DNA of 64,000 nt. Source: Streptomyces flavotricini. Its GTDB lineage: Bacteria; Actinomycetota; Actinomycetes; Streptomycetales; Streptomycetaceae. The stretch's first letter is position 1; the number at the start of each line of letters is the position of its first letter. Below, piece by piece: positions 43,891 through 52,058 of the stretch. A program made the position numbers and the translations under genes. The stretch covers positions 6,123,614 through 6,187,613 of the forward strand of contig NZ_JAINUL010000001.1 in NCBI RefSeq assembly GCF_020639365.1. The letters are read 5' to 3'. A model generated the notes under the pieces. The model was not told the origin of the DNA. It did not search any database and saw nothing but the letters and a program-made list of their open reading frames with translations.

Positions 43891-44940
43891 TCAGAGGTCG
43901 AGGACCAGGTGGTCGTCCTGGGCGCGGGAGACGCACAGCAGCATCGAGTCCTCGCGCTCCTGGTCCGTGAGGAGGGTGTCGCGGTGGTCGACCTCGCCCG
44001 CGAGGACGCGGTGTTGGCAGGTACCGCAGAAGCCCTGCTCGCAGGAGTACGGGGTGTCGGGCAGCTCCCGGCGGACCGCGGCCAGGGTGGTTTCGCCCGC
44101 CGCGACCTCGATCGTGCGGCCCGAGCGGTGGAGTTCCACCGTGAAGGGCCGGGAGGTTGCCGTCGTGGGCGTCGTCGCCGTGAAGCGTTCGAGGTGGACC
44201 GCAGCGGTGGGCGGGGCCGCTTCCCGGACCGCGTTCATCAAGGGGGCCGGGCCGCAGCAGTAGACGAGGGTGCCGGGGGGCGTCGCGCCGAGAGCGCTCA
44301 GGTCGGGCAGGCCCGCCTCGTCCTCGGGGACGAGGGTGACCCGGGAACCGTACGCGGCCAGTTCGGCGGTGAACGGCATGGAGGAGCGCGAGCGGCCGCC
44401 GTACAGGAGGGTCCAGTCCGCGCCCGCCGCCGTGGCCTCGCGCAGCATCGGGAGGACCGGCGTGATGCCGATGCCGCCCGCGACGAAGACGTACGAGGAG
44501 GACGGCACCAGCTCGAAGCGGTTGCGGGGCGGGCGTACGGGGAGCTCCGCGCCCTCCACCAGCTGGGCGTGCGCCTCCCGGGATCCGCCGCGGCCGTCCT
44601 CGATCAGCCGGATCGCGATCGTGTAGCGGCCCGTGTCGGCCGGATCGCCGCAGAGGCTGTACTGGCGGACCAGGCCGGACGGGAGCTGTACGTCCACGTG
44701 CGCGCCCGGGGCCCACGGCGGGAGCTCCGGGGATTCGAGGGTGAGCATCAGCACCCCGTCCGCGGGCTCCGTACGGGAGGTGATCAGCGCGGGCAGCCAG
44801 CGCCGCGGGGAGTGGCCCGAGACCGGGGTGTCCAGCGCCGGGAGGGGCCACAGCGGGGAGCGGGCGATGCGCCCCCGTAGGGCGCGCCGGGCCAGCAGCG
44901 CCGCGCCCGCCACCGCCGCCAGCTTCAGGGCGCGGCTCAT
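43891..44940 (-). CDS. Ferredoxin reductase fused to plant-type [2Fe-2S] ferredoxin
   Basis: A 349-residue single-component reductase of the phthalate dioxygenase reductase type. An N-terminal hydrophobic stretch is followed by a flavin domain (RQYSLCGDP), a nicotinamide domain (FVAGGIGITPVLPML and YCCGPAPLM) and a C-terminal ferredoxin with cluster ligands Cys300, Cys305, Cys308 and Cys336 (CEQGFCGTC). It passes electrons from NAD(P)H to an oxygenase. ATG 44940 overlaps the stop of the upstream gene by 4 nt. That upstream protein has a di-iron ligand pattern, making it the likely electron acceptor. Confidence 0.93.
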   Translation of the reverse strand: MSRALKLAAVAGAALLARRALRGRIARSPLWPLPALDTPVSGHSPRRWLPALITSRTEPADGVLMLTLESPELPPWAPGAHVDVQLPSGLVRQYSLCGDPADTGRYTIAIRLIEDGRGGSREAHAQLVEGAELPVRPPRNRFELVPSSSYVFVAGGIGITPVLPMLREATAAGADWTLLYGGRSRSSMPFTAELAAYGSRVTLVPEDEAGLPDLSALGATPPGTLVYCCGPAPLMNAVREAAPPTAAVHLERFTATTPTTATSRPFTVELHRSGRTIEVAAGETTLAAVRRELPDTPYSCEQGFCGTCQHRVLAGEVDHRDTLLTDQEREDSMLLCVSRAQDDHLVLDL

Positions 44941-45833
44941 GCGGTGGCACCGCCGTTCGCGCCGGGGGAGGAGGCCAGGTAGGCCACGGCCTGGGCCGTG
45001 GAGCCCTCCTGGGACGGGTGGTACGAACGGGACAGGTACGTCGGGATCGACTTGAGCATCGCGCCCGCCGAGGGCAGCGTGCCCTGCCGGCCGGCCCGGA
45101 AGAACTGGCCCAGGGAGGCCTTGGCGGCGGGCAGTTCCGGGTCGTTCTCCATGAAGAAGCGGGCGCCCCGCTGCCAGAGGAAGACGAGCGCCGTGAAGGC
45201 GGTGGCCCAGGTGCGGGCCCGCCGGTGGTAGCCGCCGTCCACGTGCATGAAGAGGTCGAAGGCCACCGAGCGGTGCTCCACCTCCTCCGCACCGTGCCAG
45301 CGCAGCAGGTCCAGCATCACGGGGTCCGCGCCCCGGCGGTCCAGTTCGTCCGCGTTGAGCACCCAGTCCCCGAGGAACGCCGTGTAGTGCTCGATCGCCG
45401 CGATCAGCGCGACCCGCTCCATGAGCCACCAGTGCCGGGCCTTGCCCGGAGGCAGTGTCCGGTCGCCGAGCAGCTTCTCGAAGAGCCAGTCCACCTGCGC
45501 CGTGTAGGGCGTAGGGTCCAGGCCCAGCCGCTTGAGGTGGGGGAGCACGTCGTCGTGGGCGGCGGCGTGCATGGCCTCCTGCCCGATGAACCCGACGACG
45601 TCCGCGCGCAGTTGCTCGTCCTTGACGTACGGGAGCACCTGCTTGTAGACGTGCACGAACCAGCGCTCGCCCGCGGGCAGCAGCAGGTGCAGCACGTTGA
45701 TGGTGTGGGTGGCGAACGGGTCGCCCGGCAGCCAGTGGAGCGGGGTGTCCTCCCAGCCGAAGGACACGTTCCGCGCCTTGAGCTCGATGTGCTCCGACGC
45801 CACGGGGGCGGGCGCGTGCGGCGTATTAGACAT
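44937..45833 (-). CDS. Ferritin-like predicted di-iron enzyme (annotated metal-dependent hydrolase family)
   Basis: A 298-residue helical protein that matches the family usually called predicted metal-dependent hydrolase. The visible ligands fit a ferritin-like di-iron site rather than a hydrolase: Glu56, Glu86-x-x-His89, Glu148 and Glu184-x-x-His187 (GQEAMHAAAHDD, AAIEHYT, AEEVEHRS). This is the E/ExxH/E/ExxH pattern of di-iron oxygenases. Coupling by ATGA to a dedicated NAD(P)H-ferredoxin reductase supports oxygen activation, for instance hydroxylation of a lipid. ATG 45833. Start of the operon; downstream are the reductase and a TetR gene. The oxidative role is my inference. Confidence 0.88.
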   Translation of the reverse strand: MSNTPHAPAPVASEHIELKARNVSFGWEDTPLHWLPGDPFATHTINVLHLLLPAGERWFVHVYKQVLPYVKDEQLRADVVGFIGQEAMHAAAHDDVLPHLKRLGLDPTPYTAQVDWLFEKLLGDRTLPPGKARHWWLMERVALIAAIEHYTAFLGDWVLNADELDRRGADPVMLDLLRWHGAEEVEHRSVAFDLFMHVDGGYHRRARTWATAFTALVFLWQRGARFFMENDPELPAAKASLGQFFRAGRQGTLPSAGAMLKSIPTYLSRSYHPSQEGSTAQAVAYLASSPGANGGATA

Positions 45834-45894
45834 GGCGTCAATGTACTGAGGGGTAGGGGAGAGGAAAACCCCTCTGCGCCCACCACTTCACGCA

Positions 45895-45931
45895 GGAGTC
45901 CCCCGGGCGCGGTACGCGCCCGGGGGACTCC
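45895..45931. terminator. Strong 17-bp terminator hairpin
   Basis: GGAGTCCCCCGGGCGCG (45895-45911) and its exact complement (45915-45931) flank a 3-nt loop. On the minus strand it follows the lipoprotein gene (stop 45976). Confidence 0.85.
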
Positions 45932-45975
45932 GGTCTGCTGCCTTCCGGTACGGCCTGGGGCTCGGCCGGTACGGC

Positions 45976-47412
45976 CTAACGCTCGGCGTGGCCGCTCGCG
46001 AGGGCCCACTCGCGGTTGAGGGCGCCCAGCGGGATCTTGCGCTCGAAGAGCGGCGTGCCGAACAGGGAGAGCTGCAGGTGCAGGTTCCCGCTCAGGTCGA
46101 AGCCGCCGTACAGCGCCCACGAGCCGCTGAGGGAGTTCTTGCCGTCGCTGGACGCGGTCGCCTTGGCGTCGGCCTCACCGCGCAGGTACGGAGCGAAGTC
46201 CGCGCTGACGCCGACGGCCCCGTACAGGCCGACGGAGGCCTCGGCGCCGAGCGCGCCCTTGACCTTGCCGGAGGCGGTGACGGTCGCCGTGACCGGCGTG
46301 CTCTTGACGTTGGACTGGCTGACCGGCGTCCAGCCCTTGCCCAGGGCGTACGTGCCGCCGACCTTGAAGTCGCCCTTGACGTCCTGCTGGACGTCGAGGG
46401 TGACGCGGCCGTCGGCCTCCACCTGGACGTAACAGGTCATGTCGAGGTTGACGACGACCGGCACCGGGCCGACCTGGATGACCGGGGCGCTGTGCAGCTT
46501 GGCGAAGGGGATCCGCTTGGGCGCCCCGGTGCTCGCGGCCGCGCGGCCCTGGAGCTCCCACTGCGAGGACCAGTCACCGCTCATGCCGAGGAAGGCGCCG
46601 CGCGGGCCGGAGCCGCCGCTGCCGTCGTACGAGAACTCCACCTGCGGGGCGAGCTGGACGAACCCGGACACCGAGGCGCCGGCCGAGGCGGGGGCGTCCG
46701 GGGCGGTGTCGACGGCGGCGTTCACGTCGAGCCGCAGGTTGCCGAGCGGCAGCTTCGCGCCCTCGGGGCCGAACTTCACGCCCCCGGTCTTGGCCCAGGA
46801 GAAGGTGACGCCCTTCATCAGGGGCTCCACGGTGACCGACGACGGGTCGACGGGGACCTTGCCGTCGGCCTTGTCGTCGTTCAGGACGGAGGCCAGCGTG
46901 GTGGAGGCGGTCTTGACCTCGGTGCCGCGGTCGGTCTTCCCGACCACCTCGGTGACCTTGGCGAGCAGGCCGTTGGGGGCACCGGGCGCCGGTGCGCTGG
47001 CGATGACGTCACCCACGGCGACGGGCTTGTCGGCCGACGGGGAGGCGGAGGGGGACGCGGATCCGGAGGGCTTGGCGGTGGCGGAGGGGGTGGTGGACTT
47101 GCCGGGTGCGGGCCCCTGCGGGGCCTTGGCTATGACGGCCCGTCCGCTCGCCTGGTCGTACGAGGCGACCTTGAACGAGGACTGCTCCGTCCTGCCCTTC
47201 GCGCCGGCGCGGGCCACGGCCGCCGGCGTCGGAGTCCCCTGCGGCGCCGCGGCCACGTCGAGCTGCTGCGACGTGCCGTCGCCGGCGGGCGCGAGGGTGG
47301 CGGGGGCGGCCGCGTCGGCGGCGCCGGTGTGCGGGGTCGAGGAGCAGCCGGTGGCGGTGAGCGCGAGTGTGGTCAGGCCGGGGAGCAGGAGCCGTCGGGC
47401 GAGCATGCGCAC
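45976..47412 (-). CDS. Large lipoprotein of unknown function
   Basis: A 478-residue exported lipoprotein. GTG 47412 is likely (GAAGG 9 nt upstream); the signal peptide ends in a lipobox-like LTATGC with Cys about residue 23. A Ser/Pro/Thr-rich linker covers about 90-130 (SGSASPSASPSADKP). The C-terminal 300 residues are mainly beta: VTFSWAKTGGVKFGP, VEFSYDGSGG, VPVVVNLDMTCYVQVEADG, and ending LFGTPLFERKIPLG, a layout that suggests a large beta-sandwich or barrel-like domain. No catalytic motif is seen. An inverted repeat GGTTACC/GGTAACC lies 38 nt upstream. The next gene upstream on the same strand is a sigma-like membrane hybrid. Confidence 0.8.
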   Translation of the reverse strand: MRMLARRLLLPGLTTLALTATGCSSTPHTGAADAAAPATLAPAGDGTSQQLDVAAAPQGTPTPAAVARAGAKGRTEQSSFKVASYDQASGRAVIAKAPQGPAPGKSTTPSATAKPSGSASPSASPSADKPVAVGDVIASAPAPGAPNGLLAKVTEVVGKTDRGTEVKTASTTLASVLNDDKADGKVPVDPSSVTVEPLMKGVTFSWAKTGGVKFGPEGAKLPLGNLRLDVNAAVDTAPDAPASAGASVSGFVQLAPQVEFSYDGSGGSGPRGAFLGMSGDWSSQWELQGRAAASTGAPKRIPFAKLHSAPVIQVGPVPVVVNLDMTCYVQVEADGRVTLDVQQDVKGDFKVGGTYALGKGWTPVSQSNVKSTPVTATVTASGKVKGALGAEASVGLYGAVGVSADFAPYLRGEADAKATASSDGKNSLSGSWALYGGFDLSGNLHLQLSLFGTPLFERKIPLGALNREWALASGHAER

Positions 47413-47449
47413 GTGGGTGAACCTTCAGTACGTGAGGGGGGTGTGGGTG

Positions 47450-47467
47450 GGTTACCGCGTGGTAACC
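47450..47467. promoter_or_regulatory. Inverted repeat GGTTACC-GCGT-GGTAACC upstream of the lipoprotein
   Basis: Perfect 7-bp arms with a 4-nt spacer, 38 nt before the lipoprotein start. A second inverted pair, GGAATCCG (47468-47475) and CGGATTCC (47509-47516), follows immediately. Candidate operators. Confidence 0.5.
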
Positions 47468-47586
47468 GGAATCCGATCATGCCATGTTTGCCATGCGGCC
47501 GTCATGCCCGGATTCCGCCAACTACCCGACCAGTACTGATGGTTGAGGCACCTTACGGTTGAAGATTCACCCACGTCCTCGCGGTA

Positions 47587-49527
47587 CTAACGCAGCACCC
47601 CCGCCCTCGTGCCGTCCGTCAGCCTGCCCGCCAGCTCCACCTGCGCGCCCGCCGGCGCCTTCACCGCCAGCCGGTTGCCGTTCGCCGAACCGTTCACCCC
47701 GCCACCCGACACCGACAGCGAGGCGAACTGCGCGCTGCCAGCCGCCAGTACGTACCACTGGCCGGCCTTCGACTTCCACAGCACGCCCGCCAGCACCCGC
47801 GGCTCCCGCGCCCCGCAGGCGGGCGAGCCCTCCGCCTTCGCCGCCTGCGCCGCCAGCGGGGCGCCCGGGGCCAGGAACTGCGCCTGCACCCGGTCCTCCG
47901 TGCCCGCCCAGGTCTCGGCCCGGGTGCACAGCCAGGTCGCCGTGCCGTCGCCCTCGGGCAGCGGCTGCTTCGCGTACGTCCAGGCGTTGACGCTGCGGAC
48001 GCCGTGCGAGCGGACCGACGGCAGCAGGCACGCGATCCGCGACCAGTCGCCCAGCTCCGCCGCCTCCGCCACGTCGCGCTCCGCGCCCGGCGCGCCCGAG
48101 GTCAGCCGGGCCGGGGTCAGCTCGCCGAGGTCGGTGACCAGCCGGGTGGCACCGCCGCCGGTCAGGGCCAGGGCGTTCCAGCCGGTGCAGTTGCCCGTCG
48201 GGGCCGGGCTCGCCACCGGCGGGGTGACCCCGTCCCGGCCCGGCTTCAGCGCCGCCGGGGCCTCCCCGGGCTTGAGCAGGTCCCGCAGTCCCACCCCGGT
48301 GACCCACGGCGCGGTCAGGTAGCGGACGTTGCCGTCGACCCGGCTCAGTACGAGCGCGGTCGCGCTCTCCGCCGAGGCGGCGTCGGTCCGGGCGAAGTCG
48401 AGCGCGGCGACCGAGGTCCCGGTGCGGGGCTCGGCGTAGCGGACCACGCGCAGGCCGTCGTACAGCAGGACCACGACCGCCTGGTCGACGGTGCCCGCGA
48501 ACAGCAGCTGCGGCGGGCCCATCGGCGGTCCCGGCGGGGTGCCGGGCGTCGCCGAGGCGACGACGGCCGAGCCGGGCCGGGCCCACACGGCCAGCGCCCG
48601 GCGCAGCAGTTCGGCGTCGTCGGTGCGGTCGCCGCGGGCGGGCCAGGTGGAGAAGCCCGTACGGGAGGACGTGCGCCAGGCGGTGGGCGCGACCCGGACC
48701 AGCTTGCCCGGATCCAGGGCCTGCTGCGCCGCCGCGTTGAGGGCGTACGGCGGGGCCGCGGCCCCGTCCGCGCCCCAGCCGCCGCCGGGCAGCGCGAGCA
48801 GCGCCCCGCACACGGCGAGGGCGGCCGCGGCGGCCAGGGAGGCCCGCGCGAACCGGCGCCGGCGCAGCAGGTCGGTGGGGCGGGCCTGGAGCGCGCACGG
48901 ATCGAACTCGGGGGAAGCGAACAGGGCGTCGTTGGCCGGATCCCCCGATTCCGCGACCGCGGCGGCCGGGTTCGCGACCCCGGCCTCGGTGAGCACCCGG
49001 AGCACCTCCGGCTCCGGCAGCCGCTCCAGGGCGCGCAGTACGCAGGCCGCGCGGCCGGGGCCGTCGAGGGTGGCCAGCCACTGGTCCAGGGCCAGCTCCT
49101 CGGCCCCGCCGGAGCGCGGGAACAGCCGCAGCCCCCACACCTGGGGGAGCAGCGGAGGCAGTTGCGCCCGCCGGGGCAGCGCCCTGAACGTCAGCGGAAC
49201 CCCGGCCTCAAGGGCGGCGCGCAGCACCCTCAGCCGTACGTACGCGTACCCCGAGTCGGCGCCCGGCGTCCCGCGCTGGCCCGGAACCCCGCCCTGCACG
49301 GCGGCCGCGGCGGCCTGCGCACCGGCGCCGCGCCGCCCGCGCGGGAGCGCCCGCTGGGCCAGCGAATGGGCGGTGAGCACCCGCCGGTTGCGGCCGAGGG
49401 AGGGCGGCAGCACCAGGTAGGCGAGCCGCACCAGCCGCGGGTAGTGCTCGACGATGGCGGCCTCGGCCAGCTCGACGTCGGGCGGCACGGGAGAAGGGGG
49501 GCGGGTGGCGGTGTCCGGCGCAGTCAC
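47587..49527 (-). CDS. Membrane-anchored protein with sigma-factor-like cytoplasmic domain
   Basis: A 646-residue protein with two parts. The cytoplasmic N-terminus (about 1-225) resembles the region-2 to region-4 layout of ECF-type proteins, with IVEHYPRLVRLAYLVLPP, then LDGPGRAACVLRALERLP, but motif conservation is low and -35/-10 recognition is uncertain. One membrane helix follows (about 228-248, ASLAAAAALAVCGALLALPG). The external part (about 250-646) is rich in Gly, Ala and Thr with several Cys and no known motif. ATG 49527. It lies upstream of the large lipoprotein on the same strand after 174 bp that holds two inverted repeats. Function unknown. Confidence 0.78.
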   Translation of the reverse strand: MTAPDTATRPPSPVPPDVELAEAAIVEHYPRLVRLAYLVLPPSLGRNRRVLTAHSLAQRALPRGRRGAGAQAAAAAVQGGVPGQRGTPGADSGYAYVRLRVLRAALEAGVPLTFRALPRRAQLPPLLPQVWGLRLFPRSGGAEELALDQWLATLDGPGRAACVLRALERLPEPEVLRVLTEAGVANPAAAVAESGDPANDALFASPEFDPCALQARPTDLLRRRRFARASLAAAAALAVCGALLALPGGGWGADGAAAPPYALNAAAQQALDPGKLVRVAPTAWRTSSRTGFSTWPARGDRTDDAELLRRALAVWARPGSAVVASATPGTPPGPPMGPPQLLFAGTVDQAVVVLLYDGLRVVRYAEPRTGTSVAALDFARTDAASAESATALVLSRVDGNVRYLTAPWVTGVGLRDLLKPGEAPAALKPGRDGVTPPVASPAPTGNCTGWNALALTGGGATRLVTDLGELTPARLTSGAPGAERDVAEAAELGDWSRIACLLPSVRSHGVRSVNAWTYAKQPLPEGDGTATWLCTRAETWAGTEDRVQAQFLAPGAPLAAQAAKAEGSPACGAREPRVLAGVLWKSKAGQWYVLAAGSAQFASLSVSGGGVNGSANGNRLAVKAPAGAQVELAGRLTDGTRAGVLR

Positions 49528-49625
49528 GTTCAGCAGAACGAGCGAATCGTCGGATGGTCACCCGTCCCCGGGTCGCCCGTCCGGGCCGGAAGCCGCCGAG
49601 CCGAACGGGGACCGGGTGCCAGGGA

Positions 49626-50423
49626 TCAGGCCGTCAGGCGGGTGCGGAGCGCTTCGACCGCCTCGTCGGGGACGCCGAGGCCCTCGCGCACGTACTTCTC
49701 CATCGAGCCGTACCGCGCGCTCACCTCGTCGAGCGCGGCCTGCAGGTACTCGGGGAACACGCCGATCAGGCCCAGCGCGATGTCCGGGTTGCCGCCGGCG
49801 ACGGTGAAGCCCTCGATCATCGGCGCGAAGGCCTGCTTGACCGCCGGATTGACGGACAGGTACTCGGCCATCAGGGTCTCGTCGTCCGCGCCGAGCAGCG
49901 CCAGCACGACGGTCGCGCCCCAGCCCGTGCGGTCCTTGCCGGCCGTGCAGTGGAACAGCAGCGGGCCGGCCTGCGGGTCCGCGAGTTCGGTGAGCAGGGT
50001 CCGGTACGCGGCCTGCGCGGAGGCGGTGGACACGAAGGACCGGTAGGTGTCGGCGAACAGCACCTGCACCTTGCCGCCGCCCAGGTGCTCCTCGGCCATC
50101 GCCGGGTCGGACAGGAGGTCCTTGAGCTGCGTGGCGGCCGGCACCTTCCCGGAGCTCAGCTTGTCGGCGAGGACGTCCTCGATCAGGAGGCGGACGCCCT
50201 GCGGTATCCGGTCCGGGTGGTCGGCCCGCTCGGCGTCGGTGCGGAAGTCGATGACCGTGCGCAGGCCCAGCGCGGCCACCACCGGGTCGGCGTCCACGTC
50301 GAGGCGGTCGAGCTGGCCGGAGCGCAGGACCAGGCCGGGGCGGACGGTGCGGCCGTCCGCGAGGGGGGTGCCGCCGAGGTCGCGGAGGTTGGCGACGGTG
50401 GTGGAGGGGGTGGTCGTGGTCAT
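49626..50423 (-). CDS. Tyrosine/dual-specificity protein phosphatase
   Basis: A 265-residue phosphatase of the Y_phosphatase3/PtpB type. The active-site loop HCTAGKDRTGWG gives Cys159 and Arg165 in the C-X5-R arrangement, with an Asp/Arg-rich N-terminal segment (NLRDLGG near residue 12). It has no signal peptide, so it acts in the cytoplasm, on phosphoproteins or phosphoinositides. ATG 50423. It is downstream of the rhomboid-like gene on the same strand with 80 bp between. Confidence 0.93.
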   Translation of the reverse strand: MTTTTPSTTVANLRDLGGTPLADGRTVRPGLVLRSGQLDRLDVDADPVVAALGLRTVIDFRTDAERADHPDRIPQGVRLLIEDVLADKLSSGKVPAATQLKDLLSDPAMAEEHLGGGKVQVLFADTYRSFVSTASAQAAYRTLLTELADPQAGPLLFHCTAGKDRTGWGATVVLALLGADDETLMAEYLSVNPAVKQAFAPMIEGFTVAGGNPDIALGLIGVFPEYLQAALDEVSARYGSMEKYVREGLGVPDEAVEALRTRLTA

Positions 50424-50503
50424 CGTGGCGGCTCCAGCGGTGTGCGTGCGGCGTGGGCGGTGCGTTGGGTGTGAGGGGTGCGGTGGGTGTGGCGGATATT
50501 CGG

Positions 50504-51106
50504 TCATCCGATTTTCGGGTGTTTTGTCCCGGATAGGTAATCGAAGGCGAGGGACAGCCCGACCCCGAGCCCCAGTGCCGCCAGGTGCCCGGCGTCCGTG
50601 AAGTTCCGGCCCCGTCCCAGCACCGGCCCCGCGGCGAGCGCCAGCAGTCCCACCCGGGCGGCCGTGCGGACCGGGCCGCGGGGCAGCGCGGAGGTCAGCG
50701 CGCCGAGCACCGCGTTGAAGCCGTAGCTGGCGCCCACGTCCAGGGCCCGCCGCGTCGGGGCGTCGGCCCTCCCGTGCAGGGCGCCGAACACGAGGAGTGT
50801 CGCCGCGGCGTGCCCGAAGAGGAACACCCCGGCCGTCCACCAGGCCCCGTACGCGTACTCCGCGTACCCGAGGACCGCGACGAGCAGCAGCGCGTACGGC
50901 AGCGGCATGGGTTCCTCGACGACGAAGGCGCTGCTCAGCAGGGTGTCCCAGCGGCCGGCCGCGAGATTGTCGACATTCGTCGAGCAGCCGCGCAGCACGC
51001 GCTCGCACTCCGCCGGACCCCGTCGCTCCAGGGCGTACGCGCCGAGCTGGAGCCCGCCCGCATACACCACGCCGAGGGCCGGCGGCGGCCACAGCAGTGA
51101 TTTCAT
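50504..51106 (-). CDS. Rhomboid-like membrane protein
   Basis: A 200-residue integral membrane protein with about six helices resembling the rhomboid-like actinobacterial group. Characteristic pieces are STNVDNLAAGRWDTLLSSAF, LFGHAAATLLVFGAL, ASYGFNAVLGALTS (an N-terminal half-site Ser/Asn-like motif) and DAGHLAALGLG (a His in a late helix). The canonical protease GASG motif is not evident, so it may be inactive. ATG 51106 is chosen; GTG codons upstream are possible. A 16-bp palindrome begins right at the start codon. It is divergent from the DUF5134-like gene. Confidence 0.75.
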   Translation of the reverse strand: MKSLLWPPPALGVVYAGGLQLGAYALERRGPAECERVLRGCSTNVDNLAAGRWDTLLSSAFVVEEPMPLPYALLLVAVLGYAEYAYGAWWTAGVFLFGHAAATLLVFGALHGRADAPTRRALDVGASYGFNAVLGALTSALPRGPVRTAARVGLLALAAGPVLGRGRNFTDAGHLAALGLGVGLSLAFDYLSGTKHPKIG

Positions 51107-51121
51107 CCGATCATGATCGGA
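51106..51121. promoter_or_regulatory. 16-bp perfect palindrome in the divergent start region
   Basis: TCCGATCATGATCGGA is its own reverse complement. It lies at the 5' boundary of the rhomboid-like gene and 51 bp before the Met-rich membrane protein. It may be an operator for both. Confidence 0.55.
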
Positions 51122-51171
51122 CACCACCCTCGGACTGGCGGAACCGGGGCCCGTGCGAGCATGTTTCAGCC

Positions 51172-51981
51172 ATGCCAGGAACCTCCGCGCCACTGCGCGT
51201 CACACGGGCCGCGATGTTCGCGGCGGTGTGCACCGCATTGGGCGCTGCGGGGCATTCGTACCTGTCCGGCGCGGATATCCCGCCGATAGGCCTTATGGGT
51301 GCTTTCGGGGTGACGGGCGGGCTCGCGTGGCTCGGCGCAGGGCGCCGCCGCGGGCCGGTCGGGATCGGCGCCGCACTGCTCGCCGTGCAGGGCGTACTGC
51401 ACCTGCTCTTCTCGGGCAGCCAGGCGGGGAACGCGGGCCACCGGGTCCCGGCTCCCGTGCCCATGTCCGGGCACCACCCCGTGCCGGGCGGCGTGGACGG
51501 CACACATGCCGTGCATTCCCTGCAGGGCATGGCGCAGGCGCACGGCCTCGCCGACATGAGCGCGATGGCCGGCATGCCCGGGATGGCCGGAATGAACGGC
51601 GCGAGCGCCATGGACGGCATGAGCGCCATGGACGGCATGGCCGGCATGGCCGGGCACGGAGGACTCGGCATGATCGCCGCCCACGTGCTCGCCGGTCTGT
51701 TCTGCGCCGCCTGGCTGGCCCGGGGCGAGGCCGCCGTGTTCCGGCTGGCCCCCGTCCTCGGCGCCGCGGCCCTGCTGGCGGCCCGGCCGCTGGCCCGCGC
51801 GTTCGCGCTGCTCCGGGCCCGGGTGGCCCCCGTACCGTCGCCGCCCGCGCCCCGGCCCTCGTACGAACCCCCGCGCAGGCTGCGCGGAGCGGTGCCCGCC
51901 CACGCCGTGGTGCGCCGCGGGCCGCCGCGGTGTCCGCACACCCGCGCCACGGCCCCCGGCCGCAGCGCCCTCGCCGTCTGA
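51172..51981 (+). CDS. Met/His-rich DUF5134-like membrane protein
   Basis: A 269-residue membrane protein with four to five helices. Between the helical parts is a dense Met/Gly/Ala loop with His (MSAMAGMPGMAGMNGASAMD, then DGMAGMAGHGG), preceded by VPMSGHHPVPGG. Met-rich loops of this kind bind Cu(I) in copper transport proteins. ATG 51172 is used. The last 55 residues are Arg/Pro-rich. It is followed after 77 bp by a PepSY-type protein on the same strand. The pair resembles actinobacterial copper-stress or assembly modules; copper is inferred from the motif. Confidence 0.82.
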   Translation: MPGTSAPLRVTRAAMFAAVCTALGAAGHSYLSGADIPPIGLMGAFGVTGGLAWLGAGRRRGPVGIGAALLAVQGVLHLLFSGSQAGNAGHRVPAPVPMSGHHPVPGGVDGTHAVHSLQGMAQAHGLADMSAMAGMPGMAGMNGASAMDGMSAMDGMAGMAGHGGLGMIAAHVLAGLFCAAWLARGEAAVFRLAPVLGAAALLAARPLARAFALLRARVAPVPSPPAPRPSYEPPRRLRGAVPAHAVVRRGPPRCPHTRATAPGRSALAV

Positions 51982-52058
51982 CCGGGCGGCCGAGGGGGCG
52001 AGACCTGGGGCCGGTCCACCCCACGTCTTCGCCATTGCGCCAACACCTTAGGACCCCC

